Shown piece after piece: positions 45,247-57,594 of a DNA stretch of 64,000 nt. Origin of the DNA: Penicillium oxalicum (lineage: Eukaryota > Ascomycota > Eurotiomycetes > Eurotiales > Aspergillaceae); assembly GCF_001723175.1 (NCBI RefSeq), contig NC_064650.1, positions 186,001 to 250,000 of the forward strand, written 5' to 3'. Under the pieces are notes generated by a model. That model was not told the DNA's origin. It searched no databases and saw only the letters and a program-made list of their open reading frames with translations. The position numbers and the translations under genes are program-made. Numbering within the stretch: the first letter of the stretch is position 1; each line of letters begins with the position of its first letter.

Positions 45247-46411
45247 TCAGATGGCCTGGTAAATCTTGATCCCCCCAAACTCCCAATAGGCATTATCAAA
45301 GTTTGCCGGATTCATCGCCACAAAGTCCGCACACGACCCTGGACAACTATACATTTGCGTATAGTGAGGTGCCATGGCAGCGTACTCTCCGCACAGATCA
45401 ATGTTGGCCACGATGCTCAGATTGCGGAAATGAGTCTTGATATCGCAGTAGCTACTGGGGTAATCAGCGAGAGGAGTACCCCATGATGAAGGATCCGGTG
45501 ATTGTCCACCGGTGGAGAGATCTGCTGGAAGCGAATCCCGATGAAAAACCCAGATTCGAGCTCCTGCGTCGCGGAGCTCTAATGCGCAGATCTGGCATTG
45601 TCAAAACAGCTCGTTAGCCTGCTAGCCTCTTAAAAAAAGAAGAGGAATGATCGATATGTGAATCTTGATAGAGAAAAAAAAGACAACTCACCCCTCCACC
45701 TCGCGCATTGAATTCCGCCCCAAATATCGAAGAATCGCCCATGACCGCACATCCTGCATTTCCGCCAACGGCGATATTACACTCGTTCGACTCGACACTC
45801 CCAGTCTGTCGACGCTCTCCACCCATACTACACGCCCCAGCCGCGTGCAGCGACATCTCATTCCCATGAGTGCCCGCGTTGTGCGACTCGACCACGTCGA
45901 TTTCTCCATTATTCGGCCAATTCTGAGAATCCGTCATCCAGAGAGCGGGCCAGGTGCCGCAGCCGTACGGGGTGTGGAAGATATCGAAGAGGAAGAGGCC
46001 TGCATCGTAGCTCTTCTTGGATTCGATGCGGACGGATTCGCGGCCCTTGGTGGGATTGTATGTGGATGCGTCGACGCGGAGGATGGCAGAGTTGGGAGCG
46101 GCGTAGGTGAGGTTTTTGGATTGGGCGGATTGTTGACTCACGTAGCTGGGTGATGGGGGCATTGATCAGCGATAGTATGGGGGTTTGGGAAACTGGGTAG
46201 AACTGTGCGAGATGATCAATTTCATGTTGTACCTGACAAATCCACTCGTTGGGTCGACATCAGAGTAGTAGTTGAAATGATCAAAAAATGTAGGTCCGTC
46301 GTAGGCGTCTCGTAGTTGATACTGGAGGCGAGAATAGTCGGGATATGCCTGGATGGGAGAGATCCCGATCAAGAAGTAGATTGCTGTTAAAATTGCTGCG
46401 AGTACACACAT
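45247..46411 (-). CDS. Secreted GH16 family endo-beta-glucanase
   Basis: Three exons: 46411-46233, 46145-45692 and 45591-45247, 325 residues. The N-terminus MCVLAAILTAIYFLIGISPI is a signal peptide or anchor. The GH16 domain shows FFDHFNYYSDVDPTSGFVSY, ESKKSYDAGLFLFDIFHTPY, GCGTWPALWMTDSQNWPNNG and the catalytic signature GEIDVVESHN (the E-x-D-x-x-E nucleophile and acid/base). CSMGGERRQTG, GCAVMGDSSIFG and GGIKIYQAI follow. Members cleave 1,3(4)-beta-glucans in the cell wall or in plant/lichenan glucan. The Cys pattern and the short length fit the fungal mixed-linked glucanase subgroup. The first ATG used is 46411; an upstream in-frame TTG is ignored. It converges on the RA-PH gene. Confidence 0.93.
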
Positions 46412-47774
46412 TGTGAGAGATGTTTTGAAGAGAAGAATTGTCAGCGAGGGAATAAAGCAAGTCAAATCTTGATGAATCAGGTCAGGGCTATTCCTGAATT
46501 GCTTGGAAGCTGCTTTTCTTCCTATATTTTCTTGCGTTTGATGGGGGGACGACTGTTAAGGATATATTAAAATCGATCCTGGAAGCCCATTGATAGAAAG
46601 AGCTGTCATCTTTGCCTGGAAGACGCGACTCTGAGATCATCGACTCGAGGCATGATGCCTTTTTTTTTCATGAAGATAAAAACCGACCCAACGCTGAAGG
46701 TCAAGGGTTAGCCCAAAGGGGAGATGGGTGACATTCTGGTCCATGTTTACACGGACGGTCTAGACTGTCGAGGGCCCCAAATCTGTCAAATGCATGAAAT
46801 GATACGGCATCAGCGTCGGCATGAATGGTCTGATCACTATGGTCTAGCATACTCATGAAACTGCCCCGTAGTAGGCAATCTCTTGATAGCCCGTTAAGTC
46901 CCTTGTGATGAGGTGAGCTAGTAGCTAGTAGCAGGATTTGAACATGTACAGGAGAGTCATAGCAGGAGTAGTGTGTAAGGGTGGAAGCAAATTGCTGCAT
47001 AACTGCCTCTTAGTGCAGACCTTGTAATCTTGTGATTGGCTCGATTCCCTGCTTGCACTGCTTTGCTTCAACGGAGTTCATCTTCTCTTGTGCCATCATG
47101 GAAGTGTACGATGTGTGTGAATATATATCCGATATTAGACACGCATGACAACCCTCTCGAACGACCACGTCCAAGAGAGTCTGCAATCACCAAAAGTGTT
47201 TGGTGATCTGATGTCAAGTTCTGTACTTCATTCCTCGCCACAACTGGTCCCGTCACGATCTCTTTCTCTTCGTAGTAATGATTCTCTTCGATTCTGCCCT
47301 TTCTGGACGGAGCCAGTTGGGTCCACCGGGTCAGTCAAAAGCCGAAGATAGCCCCATGACGTAGCCCGTCTTGCGTGATGCAGAGATGACTGGTACATAT
47401 CAGCGAGCAGTGGTCCTGTATTATTCCATTCTCTTCGCACTCAAGCGGTGCTCAGGACACAGAAGAAGAGAAAGGAAGAACACAAGATCCATCGAGTCCA
47501 AACGTTCAGCACCGGACGCTGCGGTGTTTCAGTCGCGGGGGCCGCGGCCCACCGGAATCGTCTCCAACGGAATTTGGAGTCCAAAAGGTGGGGAAAAGCA
47601 GCGATCTCCAAGAAGTTGGGGATCATCAGCATCGCTTGACTTGGACGGCTTGTTTGTTTAAATGGAGAGCTTTCTCCCTTGTGTAATCTCGACGCTCTAC
47701 AACAGGTATCAAGCAGACACAAACGAGTCACACCACTTCCATCAAACCTAGAGTCTACTTGAATTCTTACCAGA
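46412..47774. other. Divergent intergenic promoter region
   Basis: This lies between the divergent GH16 and nitrilase-family genes. A T-run sits at 46661-46668. No supported gene; short frames at 47371-47661 do not show family or splice support. Confidence 0.6.
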
Positions 47775-49036
47775 ATGGGGTCTTCCATTCGCGTTGCCAT
47801 TATTCAATGGCATATCAAGGTAACACTTCCTCCCCCTTAGCTTGAACAACCTCCTTGTCGGCTAGGAAATGTGAGACGAGAATAAATGATGATTCAAGGT
47901 CTGACTTGAAACCATTCAGGAATTAGCCATCGAGCAGAACCACGCAACAGCGTGCAACTACATCCGCCAAGCCGCCGCGGATGGCGCACAGCTCGCAGTA
48001 CTACCAGAGTAAATCTCACCCTCCGCAACCTTCACGGCAGTACTCTTGGAGACTTTGAATACACTCGCTTGCAAATTATGAATCAGACAGAAAACTAATC
48101 CAATCGGTCCACCCCCCTCTCAGATATCACCTCAGTGGCTGGGTTCCAGATGATCCACGCTGGATCGATCAAGCCGGCGAATCGGCCAAGTACCTCGAAA
48201 ACTATCGAGCTTTGGCCCGGGAGTTGAAGATGTGCCTTGTGCCGGGAACCATTATTGAAAAGCATTCAGGCTCCCAGGGGGACGGAGACCCGCTGCTATA
48301 CAATGTCGCTTATTTCATCTCCCACGATGGTACTGTCCTGGGCTCCTATCGCAAGAAGAATATTTGGCATCCTGAACGACCCCATCTTACTTCGTCCGGC
48401 CAAGAGCGCCATGAGGCGATCGATACGCCCCTCGGACGAATCGGCATGCTGGTCTGTTGGGATTTGGCCTTCCCCGAGGCCTTTCGTGAATTGATCGCCG
48501 ATGGGGCAGAGATTATAATCATACCCACCTTCTGTATGGTCTCCTTTCTGATTCGATTCCATTTGCATTCCCTCAAGTTTCAGCCGTCCAAATATACAGC
48601 CCACCGAACGAGATCAAGAGAAAACAAAAGGAGAGAGAGAAAAAAAAAGAAAATAGCAAAAGTAGGAAAAGAAACTAACATATCAAATTTCACACCAACC
48701 CCAGGGACCCCTCACGACGCACCAGCCGAAGCTCGCCGCTACAATCCCGACTCGGAATCTCTCTTCCTCAACTCCACCCTCACATCACGCTGTTTCGAAA
48801 ACACCTGCGGCATCATCTTTGTCAATGCAGCAGGCCCCCAGGAAGACTTCCTCGGCATGTCACAGGTGACCCTCCCCGTTGTGGGACCCATCTCGAAAAT
48901 GGGCACCGAGGAGGGTCTGCGCGTGGTCGACATGAATCTTGACCTGTTGGGACTGGCGGAGAAGGCCTATAAAGTGAGATATGATATTGGAAGGGAGGAT
49001 TGGCACTACAAGTATAGACACTCTTTTTCCAAGTGA
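47775..49036 (+). CDS. Carbon-nitrogen hydrolase (nitrilase superfamily)
   Basis: Four exons: 47775-47819, 47920-48008, 48124-48533 and 48705-49036, 291 residues. The catalytic triad is visible: Glu45 (AVLPEYHLSGW), Lys122 (GSYRKKNIWHPE) and Cys156 (GMLVCWDLAFPEAFREL). The C-terminus has PTFWTPHDAPAEARRYNPDS and VNAAGPQEDFLGMSQV. It would hydrolyse an amide, nitrile or carbamoyl bond in the cytosol; the substrate is not evident. Intron 3 (48534-48704, 171 nt) is a multiple of three without a stop, so a naive frame inserts 57 Lys/Arg-rich residues between PTF and WTPHD. Splicing restores the conserved PTFWTP. The first exon is 45 nt (MGSSIRVAIIQWHIK). Confidence 0.92.
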
Positions 49037-49729
49037 GACCCCAGTGGAAAATGGATCAGATCACCTAGTTTTATGACAATGTATCCATGAGAACGTCCGC
49101 TTTGCTGCTTAATCACAGTAGTCGAACGAATATCCACAAGTAGACAGCATTCACGTTGTGCACAAGACCGATCCACGTTGAGCTCTACCAGGCAGCGACC
49201 TCATCTGTATGCCAAGCAGCGATTTGAAGTGGGAAAGGTTTCGATTTAGGAGAACCTTCATTCATCAAGAGAAAAGGGCGAGCTCGCGAAACAATAGGCG
49301 AGAGCATACAAGTGGATCTTCTTACGATTAGAAAGCGACTCAACCTTTGACACACTCGGCACCAGCGAACTCTCACGTTTCACGACTGTGTCGTTGAAAA
49401 GACTGCGAGAAACAAAACTCTGTCAGGACAGTACTAACAGCTAAGGAGAAGAGCCAAGAGAAGATAAAAGCCCAGTTGTGTATCGTATTAATGTTATCGA
49501 TTCGGGCTACTCGCACCCGAAGGTGATCAAAATTGGGTTGTCACTTTTTTTTTTGTCATTTTCTTGCTCTTCATTTCGTTTGTAGGGTACCGAGACTCAG
49601 TTCAGAAGGCCGGATAGTGGGAGTTTCAAACTCACTTCAGAATACGCGTCTCCATCATCTGACCACTACATCCTCCGCGCTGGTGAGCACATCACCGAGC
49701 AAGCACCAGCATTTTCAGAAGACCCTCGA
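49037..49729. other. Convergent 3' intergenic region
   Basis: This separates the stops of the nitrilase gene (plus) and the gene of unknown function (minus). No gene is seen. Confidence 0.6.
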
Positions 49730-50883
49730 TCAGAAATCATAGTGTGGGAAACAAGTCATGTATCTCAGAATCAGGTCGGTTGGCGCCATTCCCATGACAG
49801 TGAAATCGAGAATCCGACTGACTCGAAGCTCCAGGTATCCAGTGGGTCTGTGAACAGCCTGCAGAAGGCGCACGTAGCGAGGTCCAAAGAAGGACAGCAC
49901 AAGCACCTGGTTCCATACTCATTAGCCTGTACCATCTTTTATGTATATATTTTCTCTTCTTTTCTCATCAATTTCTCCAGAAACGACACTTACCGGAAAG
50001 TAGGACTCGTTGTCAAACGCGGGCTCATTCAGACGATTGAGGATTGCCTGCGCAATTGAACCAAGCTCGCCGATCAGAATCCCATGGGGATCCCCAGTGT
50101 GTCCATGACAGACCGTAATACGAAGATGAGGCCATTTCTTGGAACCTCGCAACGAGTCTTCCCTGAACTCACTGACTGCCTGATACTGCCAGCCGACATG
50201 CTCTGGGCCAAGGTTTTGAGCCAGCAGTCCCTGATCGTGGGGCCAGCTGTTGAGACCAAACTCTCGAGGGACATTGTACTTGCGATCAGGCATTCTAATT
50301 TTCACCAGAGGTTATTAGACAAGATCCATCTCAGACAACTGGGATTCATTTGTGAAGAAGGGGGGGGGGGGGGGGATACTCACTGCATCTGGAACCAGTT
50401 GGAGGCCATACAAAAAGGTTCGTGAGGCTCTTCAATCTTTGAGTAGCAAGTGTGAAGCGTTTCGATGTAGTTCAATAGACGCTCACCCTCCTCCATGGCA
50501 GCAAACTCTTCCTCATAGCGAGTGATGGGTCGGTCGGCAAGGTCAGAGATGTTCAAGTCTTTCGGCTTCATCCCCTCGAGCATCAGGGTTCCAAAAAGCG
50601 GCTCATCAAGCTCATACTTGTGGAATTCGGCCAGAGACAGTGGCTGGAAGATAGTGTGATCGTTTGGGCTCAGGAGGTCGAGTTCGGTGATCTCAATATC
50701 GAAACGAAGCAGGTCATCAATCTTCAAGGTAAAGCGGGAGAAGGTGCGGATACCGCTGATGATGTTAGTCACCGATTGTCTGATGAGATTTCTCTGCTCT
50801 GTCAGGTTGGGTCGATGGCCTTCAGGGGTTGATCTGCCTTGAGTCTCCCATTTGGGTCGAATTTGGGGGACGTCGGAATCCAT
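49730..50883 (-). CDS. Fungal protein of unknown function
   Basis: Three exons: 50883-50384, 50294-49994 and 49906-49730, phases consistent, 325 residues. ATG 50883 gives MDSDVPQIRPKWETQGRS; an upstream TTG in frame is not used. Features include an acidic middle (DRPITRYEEEFAAMEEGERL), WPHDQGLLAQNLGPEHVGWQ, KKWPHLRITVCHGHTGDPHG and a hydrophobic C-terminus VLVLSFFGPRYVRLLQAVHR. The pattern reminds me of a fungal-only family seen in many Eurotiales genomes without known function; I cannot name it. No catalytic motif, signal peptide or membrane segment is evident. Intron 1 carries a run of 16 C on the coding strand (50360-50375) just inside the donor. Confidence 0.75.
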
Positions 50884-52209
50884 ATCGAGGATCTCCTCAG
50901 GTCGGCCACGTCTCTCTTCAGGAAGGTTCAACGAAAAGGAAAAAGAAAAAGAGGGAGGAGAAAAAGAAGACCGAGAAAGGACAAAATGTTAGGAGAAATT
51001 TATTAAGAAACGATAACTGCAAACAAGAAGAAGGTGGAAGATCACGGTCTGAGGTAGTGACTATCCAAAGAGTCCGGCACTTTCCTCGTTCTGTTGGTGC
51101 AAACTCGCATAACTCTATGTATCAGGCATCCGCCTTACAATCAACAGGAAGATACTGCCTGGAGTGTCTGAGAAATTGATTCAAGAGGTAGAAACTTCTT
51201 GCAATACCACAAATTTCTCAGCGCAGAACTTGTTTCATCAGCTACGTTTAAACGGATGCTTCTTGCCACTACCTTGAGGGCGCTGTGGATTTCGGATCTC
51301 CAATGAGATGCTAAGCGGGTCTCAATCTCAACTAAGTCAATGAGCTTAGGTGGTCTTTTATTGAAATATCATGTCTGTGGACGAAATCTGAGAAACCCAA
51401 GCAGAACCTGGGAGACATTTGTGGTTTCTGTTCACAGGAGTGGACGGATTGAAACTCGCCCTGAAGCAGATCTGAGAAAGATGAAAGGCTTTCTACCTCA
51501 ATAAAGTAATTGGCATTGTCTTATGACTATTTCTGCACATGCGAATCTGCACTAAGTCTTAGGTTCAAGTGCCGAAAGATATCAAAACACCTGTCTTCAT
51601 GGTGCTGGCCCTAGCAGAAGCAGTCCTACCCTCCCGGCTATCGCTCAAAAACCAGATATGAATCACTCTAGAACAGGGAAAGTTTTCACAGATAGAAATC
51701 ATTATTTGATACAGTCGTCATCTGGAAGAGGAGGGCTCATGGTCTTAAGAAGCAAACAAGGAACAGACAAAGGTCGGACACAAAGACGACGAGAACGGTA
51801 TAAGGCTGCCAAATTTCGAAAAAAAGACAACAACAGAAACCCAAGAGAAACAAGACCAACGAAAGAGTGCGGAGAAAAGGAAGAAAGCTTGTGCAGTTGG
51901 CTACAACTCCTTGCTGCTAGCCAAACAGGGAGAGCCAATTGACGGGGCATGAGTCTCATAGTGAACAGCGACAGACATTGATCGCCTGCTGGAATTTGCT
52001 CGCAAAGAGATGGCGGGTCTCGATATATCACCCCCTCGAAATGGATATCTCGATGCTGTCAAGGTGGGGCTGAAACAAGGCGAAGCGAGTTCAACCACGT
52101 CAATGACCAAACGGGCCTTGTCATGAATGTGGCTCGACTGACCCGACCGACCTCTCCTTGCGGGAAGGATATACGAGACCTTACAAAATGCGCAGGAATC
52201 AGCAGAGCT
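50884..52209. other. Intergenic spacer
   Basis: This is the 5' flank of the unknown-function gene and the 3' flank of VPS1. It has A-rich sequence at 50930-51010 and no supported gene. Confidence 0.6.
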
Positions 52210-54831
52210 TTACTGAACCTGGCTGACAATCTCGCTGGCGCGACCCAAGCTCTCGACCATCTGCTGACACTCCTTCCTCCGGCGGACAGTGTAGTCACTC
52301 TCCTTGAGCAGGTCATCCAGCTCGTTGTTGCGGTACATGTTCTCTAGCAGCTCTCGCTGCATCTCGTCCTTGGTGAACCTAATTATTCGACTTAGCGTAA
52401 CCATTCTCATTTCAAGGGCGCTTTTGATACATACTGCACAAGGGTGTACATGATGGCCTTGGGAACCATGTCGATCATGGTGCGCTTGACAATGTTGAAG
52501 TAGGAGGTAATTAGAAGTTCTGGAAGAGATGGTCAGTATGACAGAAAAGCCGAATTCGAGCAGCAGAGCAGACAACGTACTGATAACCTCAACCTCTGAG
52601 GTCTCTCGCTCAGACAAGCTAGCCGAGGCCTTGAGGGTGGGAGGGGGAGCCTCCATGGCAGCCATCTTCTTTTTGTTCTTTGAGGCCCAGAAACTGCCAA
52701 AGAAACCGCTGGTGTTGGATGCCTCGCCGGTGGTGTCCAAAGAGGGGCTCTGGGCACGGGCTGGAAGGGGCTTGCCAGTCTTGGGGTCAACTTGCGTGGG
52801 CTTGGCCGCACTCTGGCGCTCGTTCACAATCGCCATGGCCTGGTACCTCATCAGAATCATGCTTGATCACAGGGACAAATATGTACTTACGCGGTGACCG
52901 TTCAGGAAGTCGGGATGTCCGGTGTTGATGTAGGTTGCCTCCATAGCAATCAGGTCCTTGACCAACTTGCTCGTCGGATCCATGCACTTTTTGAAGAAGG
53001 CAATGACAACAGCGTGGAACTTCTCCTTCAACTGTGGATAGCGGCGGAACAGCTGCTTGTTCAGAAGTTGTCCAAGAATGCGCACCAGCTCATCGTACAC
53101 CAGCGAGATACACTTGTTGCTGGGATCCTCCAGGCGCTTGATCTGTTGCTTGACGATCAACTCGAAAGCAGTGGTTCCGACGAAAAGAGCGGGAGAGGAA
53201 CCGGAGGAGTTGTAGAGTATTGTGCGAATGTCAACGTCCTTGACCTGGTCGAAGGGATCCACAGCCTTGACACCGTTGGAGTAGAGTTCGTGGAACACGA
53301 AGCTAATACGCGCACCACCGGACAACTCAATGCTAGACAGCTCCTGGTTGTTACCCTCCAAGACCGTCCGGTACTCGTTACTGAACTCGGTGATGATGTT
53401 GAGAATGATGTTTGCACTGTTGCCAAGCATGGAATCGCCGAGCTGGGAGAGCTCAGCCGTGTACTTTTGCAGGGAGGCTGAAATGCGAGCTTTGATATCA
53501 GGAAGCGTTTGTTTGATGTGCATCATGAGGATCTGTCAACGAGCAGCAGTGTTAGTGGCAAGAACTTGTGGATGGCCTGTGTCCGCGCGCACGCTCACGA
53601 GCCGGTGCTTACCAGGTTGAGCTTGCGAGCAAGGTAGGGTGTACCACAGTACGAGGCCTTGTTGCGGTATGCCTTGTGGTTTTCGAAAAAGTTCTTCTCA
53701 TTTTCCAACGCATAAGCAATGGGCCGCTTGTTTTCGATATCACGCTGACCACGGTTGACTACGGGGACGTAGCCCAGGCGAAGGGGAATAATTCGGCCGG
53801 CGAGAATATCCACGACATCGGTACCCTCATCCATGAGATCAACCTTACTCAACACACCAATGGTGCGCTGACCCTCGGGGTCCACCTCGCGGGCCAACTT
53901 CAATCCATCCGAGTTGGCCAAGTCCTGGTTGGCGGAGGTGACGGCCAGGATAATGGCATTGGGCTTGCTGATATACTTGAGAACCATGTCCCGAATCTGG
54001 CGCTCGATATCCTTGGGCTGATCCCCGACAGGGACCTTGGTCAAACCCGGCAGGTCGACCAGGGTGAGTGTGAGGACATTAGGCGAGTAGATGCGCAGGT
54101 TGATGGGGGCGGGCGAGATGCCGGCATTGCGGCCGACCTTGGTCTCCGTTTCACGCACAATCTCCTCCCGAATCTTGTTGAAGTCGTAAAATTTCTGGCC
54201 AGGAATATGCAAGAACTCGCCGTACTCGTCCACGTTGGATTCGGAGTCTGTTGTCTCAATCTTGTTGTCTCCGTTGGCCTGTGGCGCAGGTGTTTTATTG
54301 ATCAGTTGCAGAATGAGTGGTCGTCGCGTCACGATTCCGGAGCCTCGAGGAAGGCTAAGTGAAAAGAAGAGAAGCAGTCAGCAATGAACCTCGAAGCTAT
54401 CCGGTGACGAGATTCCCCGCCACCACTGTTCGGCTTGCGCGCGAAGACAATGACAGGCCAGCAGCACATGGTTGGTTTGGATCACTGACAAGTCACGACC
54501 GACAATATTTTCTAGCACCGAACTCTTTCCACTCGACTGAGATCCTACGACGACAATCTGCGGCAAGTCGATGGGGTTGTGGACCTGAATGCAAGCAGCG
54601 ACGTCAGTGGAGACAATTCATAGCTGAGTCCTTGCTTGTGCGCACTAGATCGAACATACTCCGACAGTAGAGAAGACATCCTGGAGCTTGTTGACGAGGG
54701 AAATCAAGCTAGGATCGTTGACATTTATGCTGTTTACCGTCAGTTCTAGGCCGCATCGGAGTGGAGGAGGGGGGTTGCAGGGGGGGGTGGGAGAGTAGAA
54801 CGCACGAGTAACCAGAGGTTGGGCTAGCCAT
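52210..54831 (-). CDS. VPS1: Dynamin-like GTPase VPS1
   Basis: Eight exons: 54831-54806, 54729-54660, 54584-54490, 54354-53613, 53532-52891, 52839-52581, 52519-52435 and 52378-52210. All phases agree, 695 residues. The GTPase domain has the P-loop [19 protein letters not shown], switch motif [14 protein letters not shown]3 [10 protein letters not shown] and G4 [10 protein letters not shown]. The dynamin middle domain follows ([19 protein letters not shown] ... [15 protein letters not shown]). Insert B is Ser/Pro/Lys-rich, and the GTPase effector domain ([40 protein letters not shown]) ends the protein. There is no PH or proline-rich domain, as in yeast Vps1. It works in vacuolar protein sorting, vacuole and peroxisome fission and endocytosis. 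Its neighbour on the same strand is the V-ATPase catalytic subunit gene, also vacuolar. Confidence 0.97.
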
Positions 54832-55499
54832 GGCAGGCTGTTACGGAGGCTGTTCCTTCGAGACCTGAGACTCAAACAAAGGGCGACAATAAGGAAATTC
54901 CAAAGAGGAAAGGGAGACTGAGAGAGATGTCTTGCGATTGAGAACAACAGTGTACTGGGGGGATATTGTTTGTTGGTCGGAGAGACCCACGAAGGCGGTG
55001 ATGGGAGTGGCGGTCCAGCCCAAATGAGTGGCCGTGCACCGCCTTGGCCCGAATTAGCTCGTGCGCGGGTCATCTCGTGGCCGGCCGGTGAGGGTTACGT
55101 AGGCGGGTGCATTTCAACCCAAACATGTGGCCTCTGGGAATCAATCCACCTCGGGCGCCCGGCCAGACACTACTAGGCATCAGCAATTTTTTTTTATTGA
55201 GGATGTTCTAAGCTATCAGAATTGGGGTTGGACGGGGATCTCACTGTGGGCCAGTCCATTCACGGCCGCGCCCGAGACATGGAATGAATTGCGTGAGTCG
55301 CACTCAGCAAGAGTCGTACGGAGGTGGGCCGGGCAGTCATGAAGATGTCCATTCCAAGGGAAGTGTATTGGGTTGCAAATAACTACAGGGTAATGTGTGC
55401 GAGATAGAAAACAAGAGGTTCAACAAACGACCCAAAAAGAATAAATATCATGCCAACGAAGACAGGGAGAGCATATACCACGTCAGAGCCAATCTACAT
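54832..55499. other. Intergenic spacer
   Basis: This is the VPS1 promoter side and the 3' flank of VMA1. No gene or repeat beyond a T-run at 55188-55196. Confidence 0.6.
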
Positions 55500-57594
55500 C
55501 TATTCATCGGAAACGGAAGCAAATCGCTCGGTCATGGACTGCAACAGCTTCTCGTACTTGGCCGTGACCTCCTCTTGGTTGTCAGGGACCTCGAACTTCA
55601 TACTCCGCAGGGACGTCTGGAGGTCAGCAGTCGCATCGCGGACCTTGCTCCAGACCTGACCCTGGGCAATTGCCTTCTGGGCCTCATCGTGGAAGCCCAT
55701 GAACGCCTTCATCATGTATTCAGTCTTCCACAGGGGGCAGAACTGATCATAGTCACTGTAGCCATTCTGCTGGAGGAAGTCATCCTTGACCATGGCAGCA
55801 ACATCCAGAGTAATCTTATCCGAGTCACCCAGCGACGCCTTGCCGACCAACTGGACGACCTGGTCAAGGTCCTCGGACTTGGACAGGAGCTCACGGACCT
55901 GATCACGCAGGCGCGGGAAATCGGGGTTGTTCTTCTCGTACCACTTGTCCAGGATGGTGGTGTACTTGCTGTAAGACATGGAGGTATTGACGGAGGGAAA
56001 GTGCTTGCGCTGGGCCAGCTTCTTATCAAGACCCCAGAACACCTGGACAATACCGAGCGTGCTCGAGGTGACTGGGTCGGAGAAATCACCTCCGGGGGGA
56101 CTGACGGCACCGACGATGCTGACACTACCAACCCGCTCAGGACTGCCGAGGGCACTACTCTTGCCAGCTCGTTCGTAGAAGGAGGCCAACTTGGCACCCA
56201 GGTACGCAGGGAAACCCTGGTCAGCAGGCATCTCACCGAGACGACCGGACAGCTCACGCAGAGCCTCGGCCCAGCGAGAACTCGAGTCAGCCATCATGGC
56301 CACGTTCTTACCCTGATCGCGCCAGTACTCGGCGATGGTGATACCGGTGTAAATTGAGGCTTCTCGGGCTGCGACGGGCATGTTGGAAGTGTTGGCAATC
56401 AAGCAAGTGCGCTTCATGATGGGCTCTTTACGGCCGCCCACATCGATTGAAAGCTGTAAAGAAGACAGAAAAACAAGAGTTAGGGACCATGACCAAAGAC
56501 GGAGGGGGGATGATGGGACGACCGAGAATTCCAACTGACCTCCGGGAAATCCATCAGGACCTCAGCCATCTCGTTACCGCGCTCACCGCAACCGACGTAG
56601 ACAATGATATCGCTGTTGGAGAACTTGGACACACTCTGGGAAATCACAGTCTTGCCACATCCGAAAGCGCCAGGAATGCAAACGGTACCTCCTTGCACAC
56701 TGGGGAAAAGAGCATCCAGTACTCGCTGGCCGACGACGAAGGGCGCATCCGCAGACTGCCTATCACTGACAGGACGAGGCACACGGACGGGCCAGGTTTG
56801 CATCATACCAAACTCGGACTTCTTGCCCTCGAACTCAATTTCCAGAAGCTTTTCCTCCACCGTGTAGCTACCCTCGGAGGCGATGCGGGTAATAGTACCC
56901 CGAGCGCGGGGAGGCAGGAGGATTTTGTGGTCGTCGACCAAGCTGTTCTCGAAGACGGTACCCCAAATGTCTCCACCCGTGATATGATCGCCGACCTTGA
57001 AGTTGACGGGCTTGAAGTCCCACTTCTTCTCGCGATCGAGAGCATTGACCCGAATACCACGGGGGATGTAGATACCCTTGGACTGGTCGGAGATAGCTCG
57101 GAGGGGTCGCTGAATGCCGTCATAGATGGTCTCCATCAAACCAGGACCGAGCTCCACGGAAAGTGGCTTGCCAGTCCGGGCGACAGGATCACCGATAGTC
57201 AATCCATCTATGAGAGGAAACACCAGTTATAACAATCAGCCTGTGCTGGCAGGTAGGGAGTGACGGATTATCGTCACGGGGCGCATGGGCCGGATCGGCC
57301 AGTGGAGGGGAACGTACCAGTTTCCTCGTAGACCTGAATTGTCGCCTTGTCGCCATCAAGCCGGATGACTTCACCCACGAGAAGATCCTTGCCAACGTGG
57401 CACTGTTCGCAAGACCAATTAGCACGGTTTCAGAGCAGAGGAGATAGACGAGATAAGCTTCTCAGGGAGTTGCGATCTGGGGAGCTTACCAGCTCGTACA
57501 TGGCACAGCCAATCATGTGCTCAGCCACGACCACAGGGCCTGAGACCGAGAAGACTTTGCCATGAGCATGGCTCTCATCCTTTGCCGGTGCCAT
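55500..57594 (-). CDS. VMA1: V-type ATPase catalytic subunit A (VMA1)
   Basis: Four exons: 57594-57490, 57402-57318, 57207-56540 and 56453-55500, 603 residues. The N-terminal beta-barrel ([20 protein letters not shown]) is followed by the bulge domain of V-type A subunits ([20 protein letters not shown]). The Walker A is [20 protein letters not shown], the Walker B region [19 protein letters not shown], and [16 protein letters not shown] and [20 protein letters not shown] follow. It is the ATP-hydrolysing subunit of the V1 sector that acidifies the vacuole. The intein insertion site of yeast VMA1 ([14 protein letters not shown]) is uninterrupted here, so no VDE homing-endonuclease intein is present. 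Confidence 0.97.

Noticed and set aside
46900..46960. A tRNA B-box-like GTTCAAATCC (minus strand)
   Set aside because: The flanking bases do not pair into a T-stem and no A-box or acceptor stem is found.
52210..57594. VPS1 and VMA1 as a vacuolar gene cluster
   Set aside because: They are separate genes with their own promoters; two vacuolar genes in tandem is not evidence of a cluster.
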